From assembly GCA_023159155.1 (NCBI GenBank), contig JAJNNX010000002.1, forward strand, positions 248,001 through 312,000: a stretch of DNA of 64,000 nt. Direction: 5' to 3'. A program made the translations under genes and the position numbers. Positions 1-11,372 of this stretch are shown one piece after another; position 1 is the stretch's first letter; every line of letters starts with the position of its first letter. Source of the stretch: Ustulina deusta (taxonomy: Eukaryota > Ascomycota > Sordariomycetes > Xylariales > Xylariaceae). Below the pieces are notes generated by a model. The model was not told the DNA's origin. It ran no database searches and saw only the letters and a program-made list of their open reading frames with translations.

Positions 1-1
1 T

Positions 2-2890
2 TTAAGAGCAATTGACAAGAGTCTCTGCTGTGAATGGTTCGACGACCAACCTGTTTCAGATGACTTGAGTGTTTGGATTGACAGAGACCTGCTTTTCGCA
101 AAGGATTTTCGCGGCGTCAACTACGTAGCTGTCAACATCGTCAAGCCAGCAGGACTTCAGCCCCCCATCGACCCGCAGCAGCAGCAACAAGCAGCATACC
201 CTGAAGCCGCAAAATCTAGCGAGAAAGTCGTTGTACATTTGCGGCCATGGGATGACCCACCAAGCAGTCAGACTATTGCTCTTTCTACCCCCTTGTGTGC
301 CGCACTAGGTTGCTTGGGAATTATGGGAGGCATTGCCAAGGTTGAGCCCGCACCGCAACCATCGCGAGCCACATCGGAGAAGTTAAAGATTTTCCCTTTC
401 GCAAGTCAGAATGGGAAACCCTCCGGCGCCCTGAAGTTTGGTGGAGAGTCGAAATCTGAAAAAGAAGCGGCTAGTAAACGAATCGCCCAAATATATAGCG
501 CAAAAGGCTCCGGTCCTGGCCTCCTCAACGGACCCCTTACTGATGGGATGATTTTAGGCGTATATGATTCTCTTGAGTTGCCTTGGGGCTGGGAGGGTGG
601 TGTTTTGAAACTTGAAACGTCGGGCACGGGTTCGAGCGCTCCGGAGGTGTTGAAATGGCGTGTCGGGTCCGAGCGACCTCTATCCATAGATGTGCAATCG
701 CCAATTCCCCGCCCAACTTGGCTTGATCAAGGAGTTGTCGATGAAGACTCATACCCGAGTGCATCTATTTTGGTTGGTATCGACTCTCTTCTTGACGATT
801 TAAAATCACACTTACTACATATGTCGTCAGTCTTGCTGACCGGCGCTCTGGGGTCCGGCAAGACAGCTGTCGCACGAAGACTCGCCCAAACGCTTCGGGA
901 AGATTATTTATTCCACACTACTTACTTTCCATGTCGGAAGCTCGTGAACGACGAGAGTAGGATACCTACCATTAAGGAGACCCTCAATCGTATTTTCATG
1001 GCAGCCAGCTGGGGTGCTAGGCTAGGTGGAAAAGCAATAGTCGTCCTCGACGACATAGATAAGCTGTGTCCAACTGAGACCGAGCTGCAAGTTGGAAATG
1101 ACAACGGGCGGAGCCGTCAGATTAGCGAGATCATTGGGGCAATTGTTCGCCAGTACTGTGGGCGGGATAGCAGAGTAGTACTACTGGCAACTGCTCAGGG
1201 CAAAGACTCGCCTAATAATGTCATTATTGGCGGTCACATCGTTCGTGAGATAATAGATCTCAAAGCGCCCGACAAGGAAGGTCGCAGGAGGGTGCTAGAG
1301 ATGGTGGTCAAGCAACATACTGTGTCTCCAGACCCTATGCAAGCATCTACTACAGATGGGAGTCGACCCACGACAGCCGATGGTAGCGTCGAAGATGCAG
1401 GTACATGGATGGATGGGGATAGCCAACCTAGCCCGAACAACTCTTTATCGAAGTCTAAGAGAGATGGCTTCCTTCTCGACCCTGACCTCGACTTTCTTGA
1501 CCTTGCTGGTGAAACAGATGGCTATATGCCAGGAGATCTCATTCTACTTGTGTCCCGAGCTCGAAATGAGGCACTCATCCGATCGGTCGGTGAAATAACC
1601 TTGAAGCAATCCCTCGATATCGTTCAGCTTAGTCGACCGGATTTCGACAGTGCCTTAAAAGGATTCACTCCGGCGTCGCTTCGCAACGTCACACTACAAA
1701 CGTCAACAACCACTTTCGACTCCATCGGCGGCCTCCAGGAGACAAGACAGATTTTGCTAGAGACCTTACAGTACCCGACCAAATATGCTCCCATCTTCGC
1801 ACAGTGTCCTCTCCGACTCCGCTCTGGGCTTCTCCTATACGGTTATCCTGGTTGTGGCAAGACACTCCTGGCGAGCGCAGTAGCCGGAGAGTGTGGTCTC
1901 AACTTCATCTCCGTCAAGGGCCCAGAGATCCTGAACAAATATATTGGTGCTAGTGAGAAGAGCGTTCGGGACTTATTCGAGAGAGCCTCGGCAGCGAAGC
2001 CTTGTGTTCTCTTTTTCGACGAATTCGACTCCATAGCGCCTAAACGCGGACATGATTCAACCGGCGTCACGGATCGAGTGGTCAACCAGCTACTCACGCA
2101 AATGGATGGTGCTGAAGGATTATCAGGAGTGTATGTTTTAGCTGCTACTTCACGACCAGATCTTATTGATCCTGCTTTACTGCGTCCTGGGCGCTTGGAT
2201 AAGAGCTTGTTGTGCGACTTTCCCAACCTTGAAGATCGCATTGATATACTTCGAGCTCTGGGAAAGAAGGTCAAACTGAATGAGGAGATTCTATCATCGG
2301 GTGACGTGTTAACAGAACTAGGAAAGCGCACTGAAGGATTTTCAGGTGCCGATCTTCAAGCCCTCATGTCTAATGCTCAGCTTGAAGCTATTCACGATGT
2401 ACTCAATGATCTGGAATCGCATCCCCATGATGGCAAGCGAGGCGCTGGAAACAAGCGAGATAAGTCAGCAAGTCTTGCTCGCGCGCGCAACTTTATCCAA
2501 TTTCGCTACGGCGCCGAAGCATCGTTGGCAGAGGCTGGGGATCTGGCCAAGAAAGGGAATAACAGATCCGCTCAACTTGCCGAAAACGCGGCTATTTCTG
2601 CCAAGCTTGCAGAAATCAAGGCGGCCAGAAAGCGTGCCAAGCTGGGTAACCAAGGCGTAAATTCTACAAATGAAGATCATAGTCACAAGGAGAAGTCCGG
2701 GAAAGACACTGAAGTGCTGATCGGTTGGAAGCACATGATAAAGGCACTTGAAAGCACAAGAGCTAGTATTAGCTCTCAAGAGCGAAGCCGACTAGGGCGT
2801 ATCTACCATGAATTCGTTGTAGGACGCAGTGGAGAAATGCGTGATGGTCAGGGCAGCATGGAGATTGGTGGACGAAGCAGTTTAATGTAA
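2..2890 (+). CDS. PEX1: Peroxisomal AAA+ ATPase peroxin-1 (5' end cut by window edge)
   Basis: The product is the Pex1 subunit of the Pex1-Pex6 AAA+ motor, which pulls ubiquitinated receptor Pex5 from the peroxisomal membrane for recycling. The frame is open from base 2, with no start codon needed at 65 (a TTG), so the true N-terminus lies to the left; about 960 residues remain against roughly 1,100-1,250 for fungal Pex1. Two AAA modules are visible. D1 has a P-loop GALGSGKT near nucleotide 843 and a Walker B IVVLDDID. D2 has GYPGCGKT near 1843, Walker B VLFFDEFD and the RPGRLDK region typical of the conserved second ring. A short glutamine run coded by CAG/CAA sits at about 176-195. The C-terminus is charged and probably flexible. 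No intron is needed in the visible part. Identification rests on the weak-D1/strong-D2 pattern and D2 similarity; Pex6 is the less likely alternative. Confidence 0.93.
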   Translation, partial: LRAIDKSLCCEWFDDQPVSDDLSVWIDRDLLFAKDFRGVNYVAVNIVKPAGLQPPIDPQQQQQAAYPEAAKSSEKVVVHLRPWDDPPSSQTIALSTPLCAALGCLGIMGGIAKVEPAPQPSRATSEKLKIFPFASQNGKPSGALKFGGESKSEKEAASKRIAQIYSAKGSGPGLLNGPLTDGMILGVYDSLELPWGWEGGVLKLETSGTGSSAPEVLKWRVGSERPLSIDVQSPIPRPTWLDQGVVDEDSYPSASILVGIDSLLDDLKSHLLHMSSVLLTGALGSGKTAVARRLAQTLREDYLFHTTYFPCRKLVNDESRIPTIKETLNRIFMAASWGARLGGKAIVVLDDIDKLCPTETELQVGNDNGRSRQISEIIGAIVRQYCGRDSRVVLLATAQGKDSPNNVIIGGHIVREIIDLKAPDKEGRRRVLEMVVKQHTVSPDPMQASTTDGSRPTTADGSVEDAGTWMDGDSQPSPNNSLSKSKRDGFLLDPDLDFLDLAGETDGYMPGDLILLVSRARNEALIRSVGEITLKQSLDIVQLSRPDFDSALKGFTPASLRNVTLQTSTTTFDSIGGLQETRQILLETLQYPTKYAPIFAQCPLRLRSGLLLYGYPGCGKTLLASAVAGECGLNFISVKGPEILNKYIGASEKSVRDLFERASAAKPCVLFFDEFDSIAPKRGHDSTGVTDRVVNQLLTQMDGAEGLSGVYVLAATSRPDLIDPALLRPGRLDKSLLCDFPNLEDRIDILRALGKKVKLNEEILSSGDVLTELGKRTEGFSGADLQALMSNAQLEAIHDVLNDLESHPHDGKRGAGNKRDKSASLARARNFIQFRYGAEASLAEAGDLAKKGNNRSAQLAENAAISAKLAEIKAARKRAKLGNQGVNSTNEDHSHKEKSGKDTEVLIGWKHMIKALESTRASISSQERSRLGRIYHEFVVGRSGEMRDGQGSMEIGGRSSLM

Positions 2891-3869
2891 CCGTTCATCT
2901 GTAGCCATCAGGAACCACAACAAGGTTTGTTCATGATGGGGTGTAAAATAACTATTTTCCTGATCTAGCTGAACTAGGTATCCCTTGGTCATTGAGCCAA
3001 GGTGATATTGGGGTCCTGGATATGACATTCATGATCGAACGCCTCAGTCAGTTGAAAAAGATTTAACAAATAACAAGACACATTATCCCTATAGGAGAGC
3101 TGGCTAGGTATATTTCGTGATTTTGCTCAGGTACTTCCATTCGGTACCTCTATCCTGGTAGGTAGGTAGGTACCTACTAAGGTGGCTACTATACTAAGTA
3201 CATGTAATATATACACATATGTACCTATGTGAATAAGTAGCAGGCATTGAGCAGCCGCATGTTTCTGGTGATGTTGTGATTCTCGAATCTGATTGGCTGT
3301 CTACAACCCCGCACTAGAACCGGATTAGGTCTAGCGCAAAGGGAAAGCCCCTGGTGCATGGATGTCTTCAACTCGGGGCAGCGCTCTATCTCGGACGCCA
3401 CCCAAAATCCAATGGCAGGATGCTTCATGTCCAAGTTGTTCAGCAACATCAATCTAGCCGTCTCGGCACCCGCAACCACGCTTTCGAGATTCTAGTCCGA
3501 CCTGCCAATGCTTCTGGCTATAGTAACATAAACCGCCGCGAATTTGTCCGGAACAATTTCTCGGCTTTGTTGGCGAGGAACACGAGGCAACTCTACCGGG
3601 TGTCATGATACCGCTGGTTATGGAGTTTCCTTGACTGTCGCAAAGACGAGAAGACTGGTGAGAGCCTCGACCTTGGCTACTAAGCTGCGGCGCCTACAAC
3701 CTCAGCATCGCACTTCTGCACTGAGTGAGTCATGTTCTCTCATCTTTCTCTTTCTCTTCTCCTTCCCTTTCCTTGTTGAAACGCACCACACAACTATCCC
3801 ACATCATCGCCCTCTGCATCTTTCGACACGGACAAGAAGAAGAAGAACAACAACAACAACAACAAGAAC
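2891..3869. other. Intergenic region and kinase 5' leader
   Basis: No convincing gene. It contains a short run of the GGTA/TACC-type motif (about 3157-3180), followed by a CT-rich stretch near 3730-3780 and an AAC microsatellite at 3847-3864, both typical of a fungal promoter and 5' untranslated leader. Small open frames here have no protein-like character. Confidence 0.6.
3157..3180. repeat. GGTA tandem motif with TACC inverted end
   Basis: Four copies of GGTA in tandem run into TACCTACTA, making a small imperfect inverted repeat. The same GTACCTA/TAGGTAC vocabulary recurs in other intergenic stretches of this window and is absent from coding exons. Confidence 0.7.
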
Positions 3870-4429
3870 ATGGACAACTCCCAGCTCTTTTTGAACTCCG
3901 TGAGCACTGTGGCCATTGGAGACTTCCAGGGACGTCCAGCACCATTCAAGCCAAGCCTTGCAACAATTCTTGAAAACAACGACACCCTGAGGCAAGTGAC
4001 TGGGGGTTGGCTTGGTGGCTCGCAGAGAAAATGATTCACGCTGCACAACCATCCTTGACATTACCGTCCCGTGTTGTATCCTTCTTGCCTTTGTTTTCCA
4101 ACATCCCCTTGGCGCGCTTGTTCTATGCCTTGATTTTGTGACTCAACCAAGCTTCGCTTCTGCTTCGTCGCTTCATTGATCAGCCCAGTGCCCGACTCGT
4201 ATATGGTTGAAGCCGCACTAACTGTCTTTACAGCACCAACGACAGCGATAGCATTCTTCGGGAAGTGAGCGAGCTTCGGGAGACATGGAACGCTTACAAG
4301 TTCTGGGCGCGGGGGCTTCTGCGTCGAAGCAGAAGGCTGTTGAAGATGCCGCAAAAATGCAAGCTTCTGTGGAAGAAGAGTGTACGCGGAGTGGGAAACC
4401 AGTCCCAGACTACCACCTTACTGAATTGA
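3870..4429 (+). other. Spliced upstream frame: N-terminal exons of the kinase or an overlapping uORF (105 codons)
   Basis: An ATG at 3870 opens a protein-like frame starting MDNSQLFLNSV. It runs to a GC-type donor (AG|GCAAGT, exon end 3991) and joins, in frame, an exon beginning at 4234 after CTTTACAG. The second exon reads NDSDSILREVSELRETW then NAYKFWARG, which looks like a helical segment. This frame differs by one base from the kinase frame that starts at 4285 and ends at a TGA at 4427-4429. Inserting one base in the G5 run at 4311-4315 would fuse the two frames into a kinase of about 819 residues. The choices are a one-base sequence error or mutation, a regulatory upstream ORF overlapping the kinase start, or a short separate gene. 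Exon boundaries are consistent in length (122 + 196 bases = 106 codons). Confidence 0.5.
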
Positions 4430-6570
4430 TTGGGAAGGGTAGTTTCGGTCGAGTCTATAAAGCGAATGATGTGAAGACATCTAATGTTGTGGCTGTGAAA
4501 ATCATCGACGTCGACGAACAGGACACCCTGAACCCCAAGCTCCAAGACACATACAGAGAATTTCTGAAGGAGATCAATGCACTGCGCCTTTTGAGCGATA
4601 GTGGTGCAAAGAACGTAAACACAGTCATCGAAGCACTACCCGTTGGTCAAGCCATGTGGATGGTAACCGAATATTGCGCTGGTGGCAGTGTAGCAACACT
4701 GATGAAGCCAACAGCTCCAGGTGGTCTCCAAGAGAAATGGATTATCCCCATACTACGCGAAGTTGCTATTGCTATTCACTGGGTGCATAAACAAGGCATC
4801 ATTCACCGAGATATCAAGTGTGCAAACGTCCTGATTACAGAGGTTGGTGGTGTGCAACTGTGTGATTTTGGTGTGGCTGGTATGGTTGAGACAAAGTTCG
4901 ATAAGCGTACTACTTTCATTGGAACGTTGCACTGGATGGCACCAGAACTCTTTGATCAGAATGCACAGTATGGAACCGAAGTTGACATTTGGGCTTTCGG
5001 GTCCATGGTATATGAGGTTGCGTTAGGACTGCCACCAAACGTCAGATCGAACATTCGGATCCCCCAGTTTGGTGAATACCTGCGCGAACACCTTCCCCGT
5101 CTAACCGGAGATCAATATTCTGAGAATCTGAAGAGCCTCGTGGCTTTTTGTCTTGAAGATGATCCTACAAAACGCCCTTCCATTGAGCAGATTCAACAAC
5201 ACCCTTATATCCTCAACACAGAGACCCGATACTCAACTTCATCTCTTGCGGCTCTTGTCAAGGCATTCAAGCTCTGGGAGGATCGTGGTGGAAGCAGAAA
5301 GTCTCTATTCGCGGGCTTCGGTGCACAGGCACCAGCTGATTTTGACGCTACATCTCTTGCTGCCGATGAGTGGAACTTTTCTACAACACTGGCATTTGAT
5401 GAACAGCTTCAAAGCGAGAGAGATGGCACATCAGAAATCGAAGCTGTGCGAGATGTATATGGCATGGCCTTTGACTTTCCAAGCTTTAGTGGTGAGGATA
5501 CAGCTCGCCCGAAAGCAAAAGGACGCCGCCGCCCGCCACCTCAGGCTTTAGCTGCTATGAAGGCTCCTTTGGAAAAGGTTTTCGACCCCAATACCATCTC
5601 TAACTATGACGAGAACTCTCGCGCATACTATGGCCGTCTTATGATCCCACCTCCTTCTGAACCGCCGGTATCTGATCTCCCCCTCCGCAACGATTCGCTT
5701 CATGCCACGCTTAGAGAGTCTCTTATAGATCTAGATGCTTCTCTAGATGGAGCAGACTTATCTAGCTTTGTTGATCTGGGCACTATCAAGCCAGCTCCCG
5801 GGCCTGGTCCTCGTGCTTCTATGGATAATAGCTGGTCATTCTCATCCGCCGCAGAGCCTCAATCGCACAATCGTGCCCCTCTAAGCGATCCAGCAGATCT
5901 CAACAATGGGCGACATGCTCCCGACTGGTCTTGGCCCACAAGTATCCCGCCCGCCTCTGCAAATCCCGAGTTCTCGCACTTTCAGTTCAGCGAAGAGCGG
6001 CCCAGGTTGTTGCATCACGAGACAGAGCCCGCCATGTTGCCTTCACAGGGGTACGAGCTAGAAGTACCTCGCGGCGGAAATGGTCGTATGTCCGTTGGCA
6101 GTTTGATCGACCTTGATATGAGCATGCCGGAACCGAATGCACTAGAATTGACTAGGCCGTCAACCTCACATTCGGACGTTGCCTCGATCACCGGCTCTGA
6201 GATGGGTGGTGTTGGGCCATTTGACCTAGAACGCCACGCTTCTGTATACGCTCCCCTCTCTCTTACTACCCGGGAACCATCCATCTACGTCTCGGAGGAC
6301 TCGGAATATGCTCAGCGACTCGCGCAGGCAACCCAGCCAGAGCCGGAGGACTCAGCATATCATCCAGAAAATGGCGACTATGGCATCCAGCTGCCGTTTG
6401 TGGAGCCGCCAGCCTTGCACGTTTTGGAGGGTCGAGCGTCTGGGGCGGAGGTCGCGGAGGAAATGAGAAGGCTGATTGGAAGTCTCGGGGAGCACCTATC
6501 CCTGATCGGTGACCAGGTGTCAGAGATGGAGCCTCGGCGGGCCGGGGGGCTCCGGGCCCGGGAGGACTAG
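4285..6570 (+). CDS. STE20-family (germinal-centre-type) serine/threonine protein kinase
   Basis: A protein kinase with its catalytic domain near the N-terminus and a long regulatory tail, as in fungal germinal-centre kinases that act in septation and polarity (Sps1/Don3/MST-1 type; the exact orthologue is inferred). Residue positions count from the ATG at 4285. The glycine loop is GKGSFG at 50-55, the catalytic loop HRDIKCANVL, the DFG segment DFGVAG, and the activation/P+1 region GTLHWMAPE, which is a STE20-group signature. The domain ends near residue 320. The tail of about 440 residues is rich in Ser, Pro and acidic residues and has a repeated LIDLD motif (S-L-I-D-L-D twice). The start is uncertain: a spliced upstream frame at 3870-4315 encodes a likely N-terminal extension but is out of frame by one base. 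No other intron is required. The C-terminus is GC-rich, ending in an Arg-rich segment. Confidence 0.85.
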   Translation: MERLQVLGAGASASKQKAVEDAAKMQASVEEECTRSGKPVPDYHLTELIGKGSFGRVYKANDVKTSNVVAVKIIDVDEQDTLNPKLQDTYREFLKEINALRLLSDSGAKNVNTVIEALPVGQAMWMVTEYCAGGSVATLMKPTAPGGLQEKWIIPILREVAIAIHWVHKQGIIHRDIKCANVLITEVGGVQLCDFGVAGMVETKFDKRTTFIGTLHWMAPELFDQNAQYGTEVDIWAFGSMVYEVALGLPPNVRSNIRIPQFGEYLREHLPRLTGDQYSENLKSLVAFCLEDDPTKRPSIEQIQQHPYILNTETRYSTSSLAALVKAFKLWEDRGGSRKSLFAGFGAQAPADFDATSLAADEWNFSTTLAFDEQLQSERDGTSEIEAVRDVYGMAFDFPSFSGEDTARPKAKGRRRPPPQALAAMKAPLEKVFDPNTISNYDENSRAYYGRLMIPPPSEPPVSDLPLRNDSLHATLRESLIDLDASLDGADLSSFVDLGTIKPAPGPGPRASMDNSWSFSSAAEPQSHNRAPLSDPADLNNGRHAPDWSWPTSIPPASANPEFSHFQFSEERPRLLHHETEPAMLPSQGYELEVPRGGNGRMSVGSLIDLDMSMPEPNALELTRPSTSHSDVASITGSEMGGVGPFDLERHASVYAPLSLTTREPSIYVSEDSEYAQRLAQATQPEPEDSAYHPENGDYGIQLPFVEPPALHVLEGRASGAEVAEEMRRLIGSLGEHLSLIGDQVSEMEPRRAGGLRARED

Positions 6571-7320
6571 ATTCCCAGGGGAATGTTTCTAGGGGCGCGT
6601 TTCTCGTGCACAATGGAGTTATAGGTAGATACCAGGTCTGACAGGAATACATGTTAGTTCGACAATCGTGATTCTCTGATATAATACTACGTAATGTAAG
6701 CTGCAGGGCGCTACGCATTACAGTTCATAGATTCCATCATCCTCTAGGTCTTCGCCATAAGCCCCGACACTTCGGTGGAAGCATCCGTATGTGGACTGGA
6801 CTACCTACGATAAAACGACACGGAACAATGTCTCCATTTCCAAAACTCTACTAATTAGCCGACAAAGATAGCCAACCTGGGATTTCGTCAACGAGCATCA
6901 TCGAAATGGAAATTGTTCCGCTAACCTAATGATATAAGGTGACGAAGCTCTCAAGGGGAAAACCTAGTCTAGGCGACTTCTGGGATCAGGATTTCATTAT
7001 TCTCGTATTTTCCAGCGCGAAGATCTCGTCGTTGGCTTGTGAATTCATGGAGGTGGTTTTGGCTTCACATTGAAGAATGACATGGCATGCTGGCTAAGGT
7101 GTTTAGCTTTCTTCCGGATGGCCGCAGAGACTATCTACTGCAGGTGTGAACACGCTTGACATGTTGCTGTCGTCTAGATGGACAAAACGGCTGAAATTGC
7201 GAGATGTGTTGTTTGGGATCTGAGATCTATATGTGCGAGAACTGCTTTTATTGTTCATCGATGTATTAGCTACTACATCTGGTAGAGGACAAGATTGTAG
7301 ATGCCCGCTAATATATACGT
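6571..7320. other. Convergent intergenic region
   Basis: Lies between the 3' ends of the kinase and TEL2. No gene, repeat or RNA structure recognised; presumably the two 3' untranslated regions and terminators. Confidence 0.6.
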
Positions 7321-10300
7321 CTAGGTGAACCCCACAAGATCGCCCATCAGCACAGCTTGATACTTCTCCACGGCCTCACGCAAACGAATGAGGATGCCCG
7401 CAGCAAGCATTTTGACATCGTTTTCTTCACCCGCACCGTTGCCTCCCCGCGTATTGTGGAATACATCGCCAACCCACTCCATGCTCTCGACGACTTGACG
7501 ACCCTGCTGTTCGCATAACCCGCGTATGTCCCCTTCATTGACATCGAGCAAGGCCGCGAGTGCCAGGAGAACAGCGTGCGTCACGGCCATATCGCCCCCG
7601 CCCTCACTGTCTGTGGTACTTGAGCCCAGACACCGTCCCCGTACTCCGAGTACTAAGTCCCAGAGTTCGGCCGTCATCTGAGGCAGCGCCAGTGTAGAGG
7701 GTCCAGCAGCATGGATGAGTAATCCCAGTGTCTTGAGATAAAGCGCGAGAAGGTACGGTTGGAATATAATCTTGGTCGTTGCAGAGCTCCGCATTGCGGC
7801 TTGAAATCGAGACGAAAGGGGAAAGAAAAATGAAGTGGAGATCAAAGCGGCCGTTGTATTGGGTATTGAGCGAGTACCGCGGGATTTGGACTTGGATTTA
7901 GAGGTAGTTTGAGTGTTAGCATGGGACTGTTCAAGGCGTGATGTGAAGGAGGAGAGCTTAAGGGCGTCAGGACCGGTCGCGGCATCTGCTGCTTCGGCTG
8001 CCATGGGGGCGAGAAATGTCCGTGATAATGATTGTGCGAGGGTGTCGAGAGCATTAGGGGGTAGTGCTTTGAGGTTGGCGCCTGCTTGGAGCCTATTAGT
8101 TGCAGATGGGGGCTGAAGGTAATGCTTTTCAACCCTGCTCGGTAGAATCCTGGATGGAAATTGTGCAGTTGATGCATACTCGGAGATTTCAAACCCTGCT
8201 ATCTCTCTGCCGCTTAGCCCGAGGACAATAAGGATAGACGCCCGCTGGGAGAGGGAATAGTCCCCATCAAAGAATGTTTTTGCGAACCAGGGGGCCATCT
8301 TCTTTGGTTGTGCCACAACAATAGCAACCATGCCTTGGAGGCGGAGGTCATAGAAATTTTCGAGTTCGAACTTGTCCTGTAGGCCAACAAGAAGCGATGC
8401 TAAGTCTTCCGCATGGGATATGACTTCTGTCCCGTAGTTCGCCTTACGACGTATTAGAGTGGGCGCTGTTGTGAGAGCTAACTTTTGTTTATCATAGTTT
8501 TCTGTATCTCGAAAATAACCAATTAAGTCTCTGATATAGACAGGAGCCTTAGGCTTGTTTCGGTTAATAATAGTTGGGTCATCATCGGAGTCTTCCGCGT
8601 CTGAGTCGGGCTTCGCGTAAGGCACCAGATCTGGATCTTCCTGCTCCTCATCTTCTTCTACTTCTTCGATAATGAAGCCTGCTTTTGCCAGGTTATTTTT
8701 AGGTTGCGGTGCTCCTTGCTTCCTCGCTGGCCTAGCTAGTTTGTTAAAGTCTTTGGGCCGTAACGAGGGCACAGACGTTTTCAATGGATCCAACGGTCCA
8801 GCTTTATCAGACACGTGGACTAAAGACTTATACCAATCTGCCTCCTCTGTGGCCATCTCCTCCATTTTGAAATCGAGCTTGTTGTCTTTTCCATGAACTA
8901 GTCCAGAGAGCGCTTCACCGATGATCATCCCAAGGAAACGTGCGCGGCTTTGTGATACAGCAAGCCGATTAGATATAGCATTGAGATATAGGCTTGATCG
9001 TAGAATGATTGTGAGCTTCATTGGCGTTAACTGATGAATGTATCCGGCACTCAGGAGGAGAACTTGAGCATGCGCTATATTCTAGTTAATTTTCGGACTT
9101 CAAAGTAGGTAATATCTTAGTGGGACTTGCCTTCTTGTTGCAGTAATGGGGTATGCTTGATGTATAGCTGGTCACTGAACTGGTTGAGACTCCTTTCTAA
9201 GACTGTTGAAATGGACTCCTTGTGATCCGCGAGCGCAGCAACAGCGGCCCGTCTAATGCCACAACCTTCTCCAACCCCTGCCCCTGATGCACCTGTAAGC
9301 CAAGCCACGAGATTATTCCTCTGAGCATCATTATTGGCAATGATTGATCTGAGAGCGCCTACTGATGCCCAGATAGTTGGGTATTCCTCATTGGCCTCAC
9401 TATCGTTTATCGAGTTGAGGTAAAGGTCTGACAATAACTTCAAAAGTAGGAGCAAGACCTTTCGCTGCTCAGGCAGAGGGTAGCTATTGACCAGCTTGCT
9501 GAAAATTTCTTTGCTAGTTTCGTCTTGAAGGAGCAATTTGTACCAAAGCTCTTGTACAAGGATGTCTAGTAGCGAAATAATTAGACTAGTAATTGCCTTT
9601 CAACACAAGATTCAAACATACCGGCATGCCCTAACCTCAATGCCCGCGCACCGAGCTCAGCACATAATTTGAGGTCCTCTTCCTTAAGTTGAGATTTGGC
9701 CCATTGGACCTGATTACGAGCGAGCCAACTAATGTATTGCTTATTGTCCGCAATCCATAAGGTTTCGATTGGTCGACCAGCCTGTCGGCAGACGTCCTCA
9801 GCCTCGGCGGATAAGGATACAATCCTTCCACTTGCAAAAAGCGACAAGAGTTCCTGTCGTAGGGGTCGAACTCGGGTAGGGCCGTTCGTGGAGGCGATAT
9901 AATTCCATATGTGCATCACTTCACCATCGTCATCAAGGAGGTCGGCCAGCAGATTTAAGGTGTAAACCAAGTTGAAAATTACGTGAGAATTTCTCGAATC
10001 TTTGGGTCGAGATTTGACTTCCCGTATAAGGGATCGTACATACGTAAGCGTGGCATTGATACCGGGTAGGCTTCGCAGACAGGCCAGAAGAACATCAACA
10101 CCGCCCCTGTCGGAAGCCTCTTGCAGGACGGTCCAGTAATTTGGGACTATCTCTGTGACGAGAACATGGATGATTTGCGCACTAAGCGGCCCGGGCGTGC
10201 GTATATCAAAATTGTGCTTATGATCTCTACCTCCATTTTGCAGGTATCCAAGAACTGCTAGTAGCGTATCATGATTGGGCTGGGTTTTGAGAGACTCTAA

Positions 10301-10438
10301 AGCTTCTTCGGGTGAATTACCTTTGAACACGGTCCGTGAGACTTCGAGAGGCTCGGCAGCCTTCGAAAGGCTTAGGGAGTTGTTAGGCTCGCTTCCCTTC
10401 GTGTACGCCTGGCTCACTGGCACAAGAAAGTGTGCCAT
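7321..10438 (-). CDS. TEL2: Telomere length regulation protein Tel2/Clk-2 (TTT complex)
   Basis: Tel2 is the core of the Tel2-Tti1-Tti2 cochaperone complex that stabilises PIKK kinases (ATM/Tel1, ATR/Mec1, TOR). Three exons: 10438-9622, 9565-9131 and 9074-7321, giving 1,001 residues. The two introns are both 56 bases; the first is GT-AG and the second uses a GC donor (AAG|GCAAGT). Phases close exactly (817 + 435 + 1754 = 3006). The protein is almost wholly alpha-helical repeat-like in composition. An acidic stretch (EEVEEDEEQEDPD and a following D/S/E run) precedes the conserved C-terminal domain, which shows RDLIGYFRD, LRLQGMVAIVVAQP and DYSLSQRASILIVLGL, motifs I associate with Tel2. The acidic linker is where CK2 phosphorylation recruits the R2TP/Hsp90 machinery in studied species; that role here is inference. 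Divergently arranged with UBA3. Confidence 0.9.
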
Positions 10439-11372
10439 GACTTAAACAAAACGAGTTTAGACGTCTCCGAACTGCTCGAACTGATGCTTGTAAATTGTCG
10501 TTGTGGTAAGCATTCTTGTGTTGGGTGACAGATTGCACACGACTACACGGAGTCCCGATCCCCGTGGGCATGACCTCACGTCTCCTATTCAGTCACAAAT
10601 TTGGGTTGTGAGACTGTTGTGGTATTACGCGACGGCTTGAGTGGTGCTCGATAGCAACAGCTTTGTAGGCAAACATAGTATGGGATGATAGCCTCCAGAC
10701 ACCATCTTCGAGGTACCTATAGGTACTTAATCTAGGTACGTACCTGTACCTATGTACCTATGTATGTACGTACATTAGGTGCCTAATCTGTGGGAATGCA
10801 TCAGCTATGTAAATATCCAATAGTACTCAATATCGATAAGAATAATACTTCTCTCAACGCATGCTTGCTATACCCCTGGAGGTACCTAGGTATCCCAGGT
10901 ACCTAAGCCCCACCATTTAACAATGACGTTGTATTCGTACTCTTTCCAGACAGACCATCAATAACTATATCCAGTAACGAAAACCCCAGAAATAAGGAGA
11001 GACAACCAATGCTAGCTAGGTACCTTACAGGTATTAGCTTAATCTAGTAACTGATACATTCCTTCCGTATTGCTTGCAACATTTCAAGAAACCATCGAGA
11101 TGCATGACACACGATAAGCGATAAGGAGTCCGACTCCAAGCGCTACTGGGCAGTGGGCACCTAACGAACAGCCCAGGATGTTTGTTTATTAAGCCGACGC
11201 CGTGAACGCCTTCAATAAATAGCCAGCCCACCTCCAGCTCCAAATGCCCCTCCGTGGTTCAATGCCCCTCTACTACCGATAGGGAATATAGACATTTATA
11301 CCTCTAAGGTATTCACGAGGCCGGCTACTAGGTACCACTTCGAGTCACACATTGCAACAGCAATTTACAAAC
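10439..11372. other. Divergent promoter region between TEL2 and UBA3
   Basis: A shared upstream region of 934 bases without a gene. It carries two clusters of GTACCTA-type motifs (10711-10790 and 10880-10910). No TATA box or known operator is evident. Confidence 0.55.
10711..10910. repeat. Cluster of GTACCTA/TAGGTAC motifs
   Basis: Many overlapping copies and near copies of AGGTACCTA, TACGTACC and TATGTACCTATG occur in two sub-blocks. The pattern is a degenerate, partly palindromic simple repeat rather than a transposon; it recurs in most long intergenic stretches here. Confidence 0.65.

Noticed and set aside
1843..2331. Minus-strand open frame of 162 codons in PEX1
   Set aside because: Lies opposite the highly conserved D2 AAA domain; a shadow frame.
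3545..3973. Small frames between 3.5 and 4.0 kb as a separate gene
   Set aside because: They are low-complexity Ser/Thr/Phe readings of CT-rich leader DNA; only the ATG at 3870 begins a protein-like exon.
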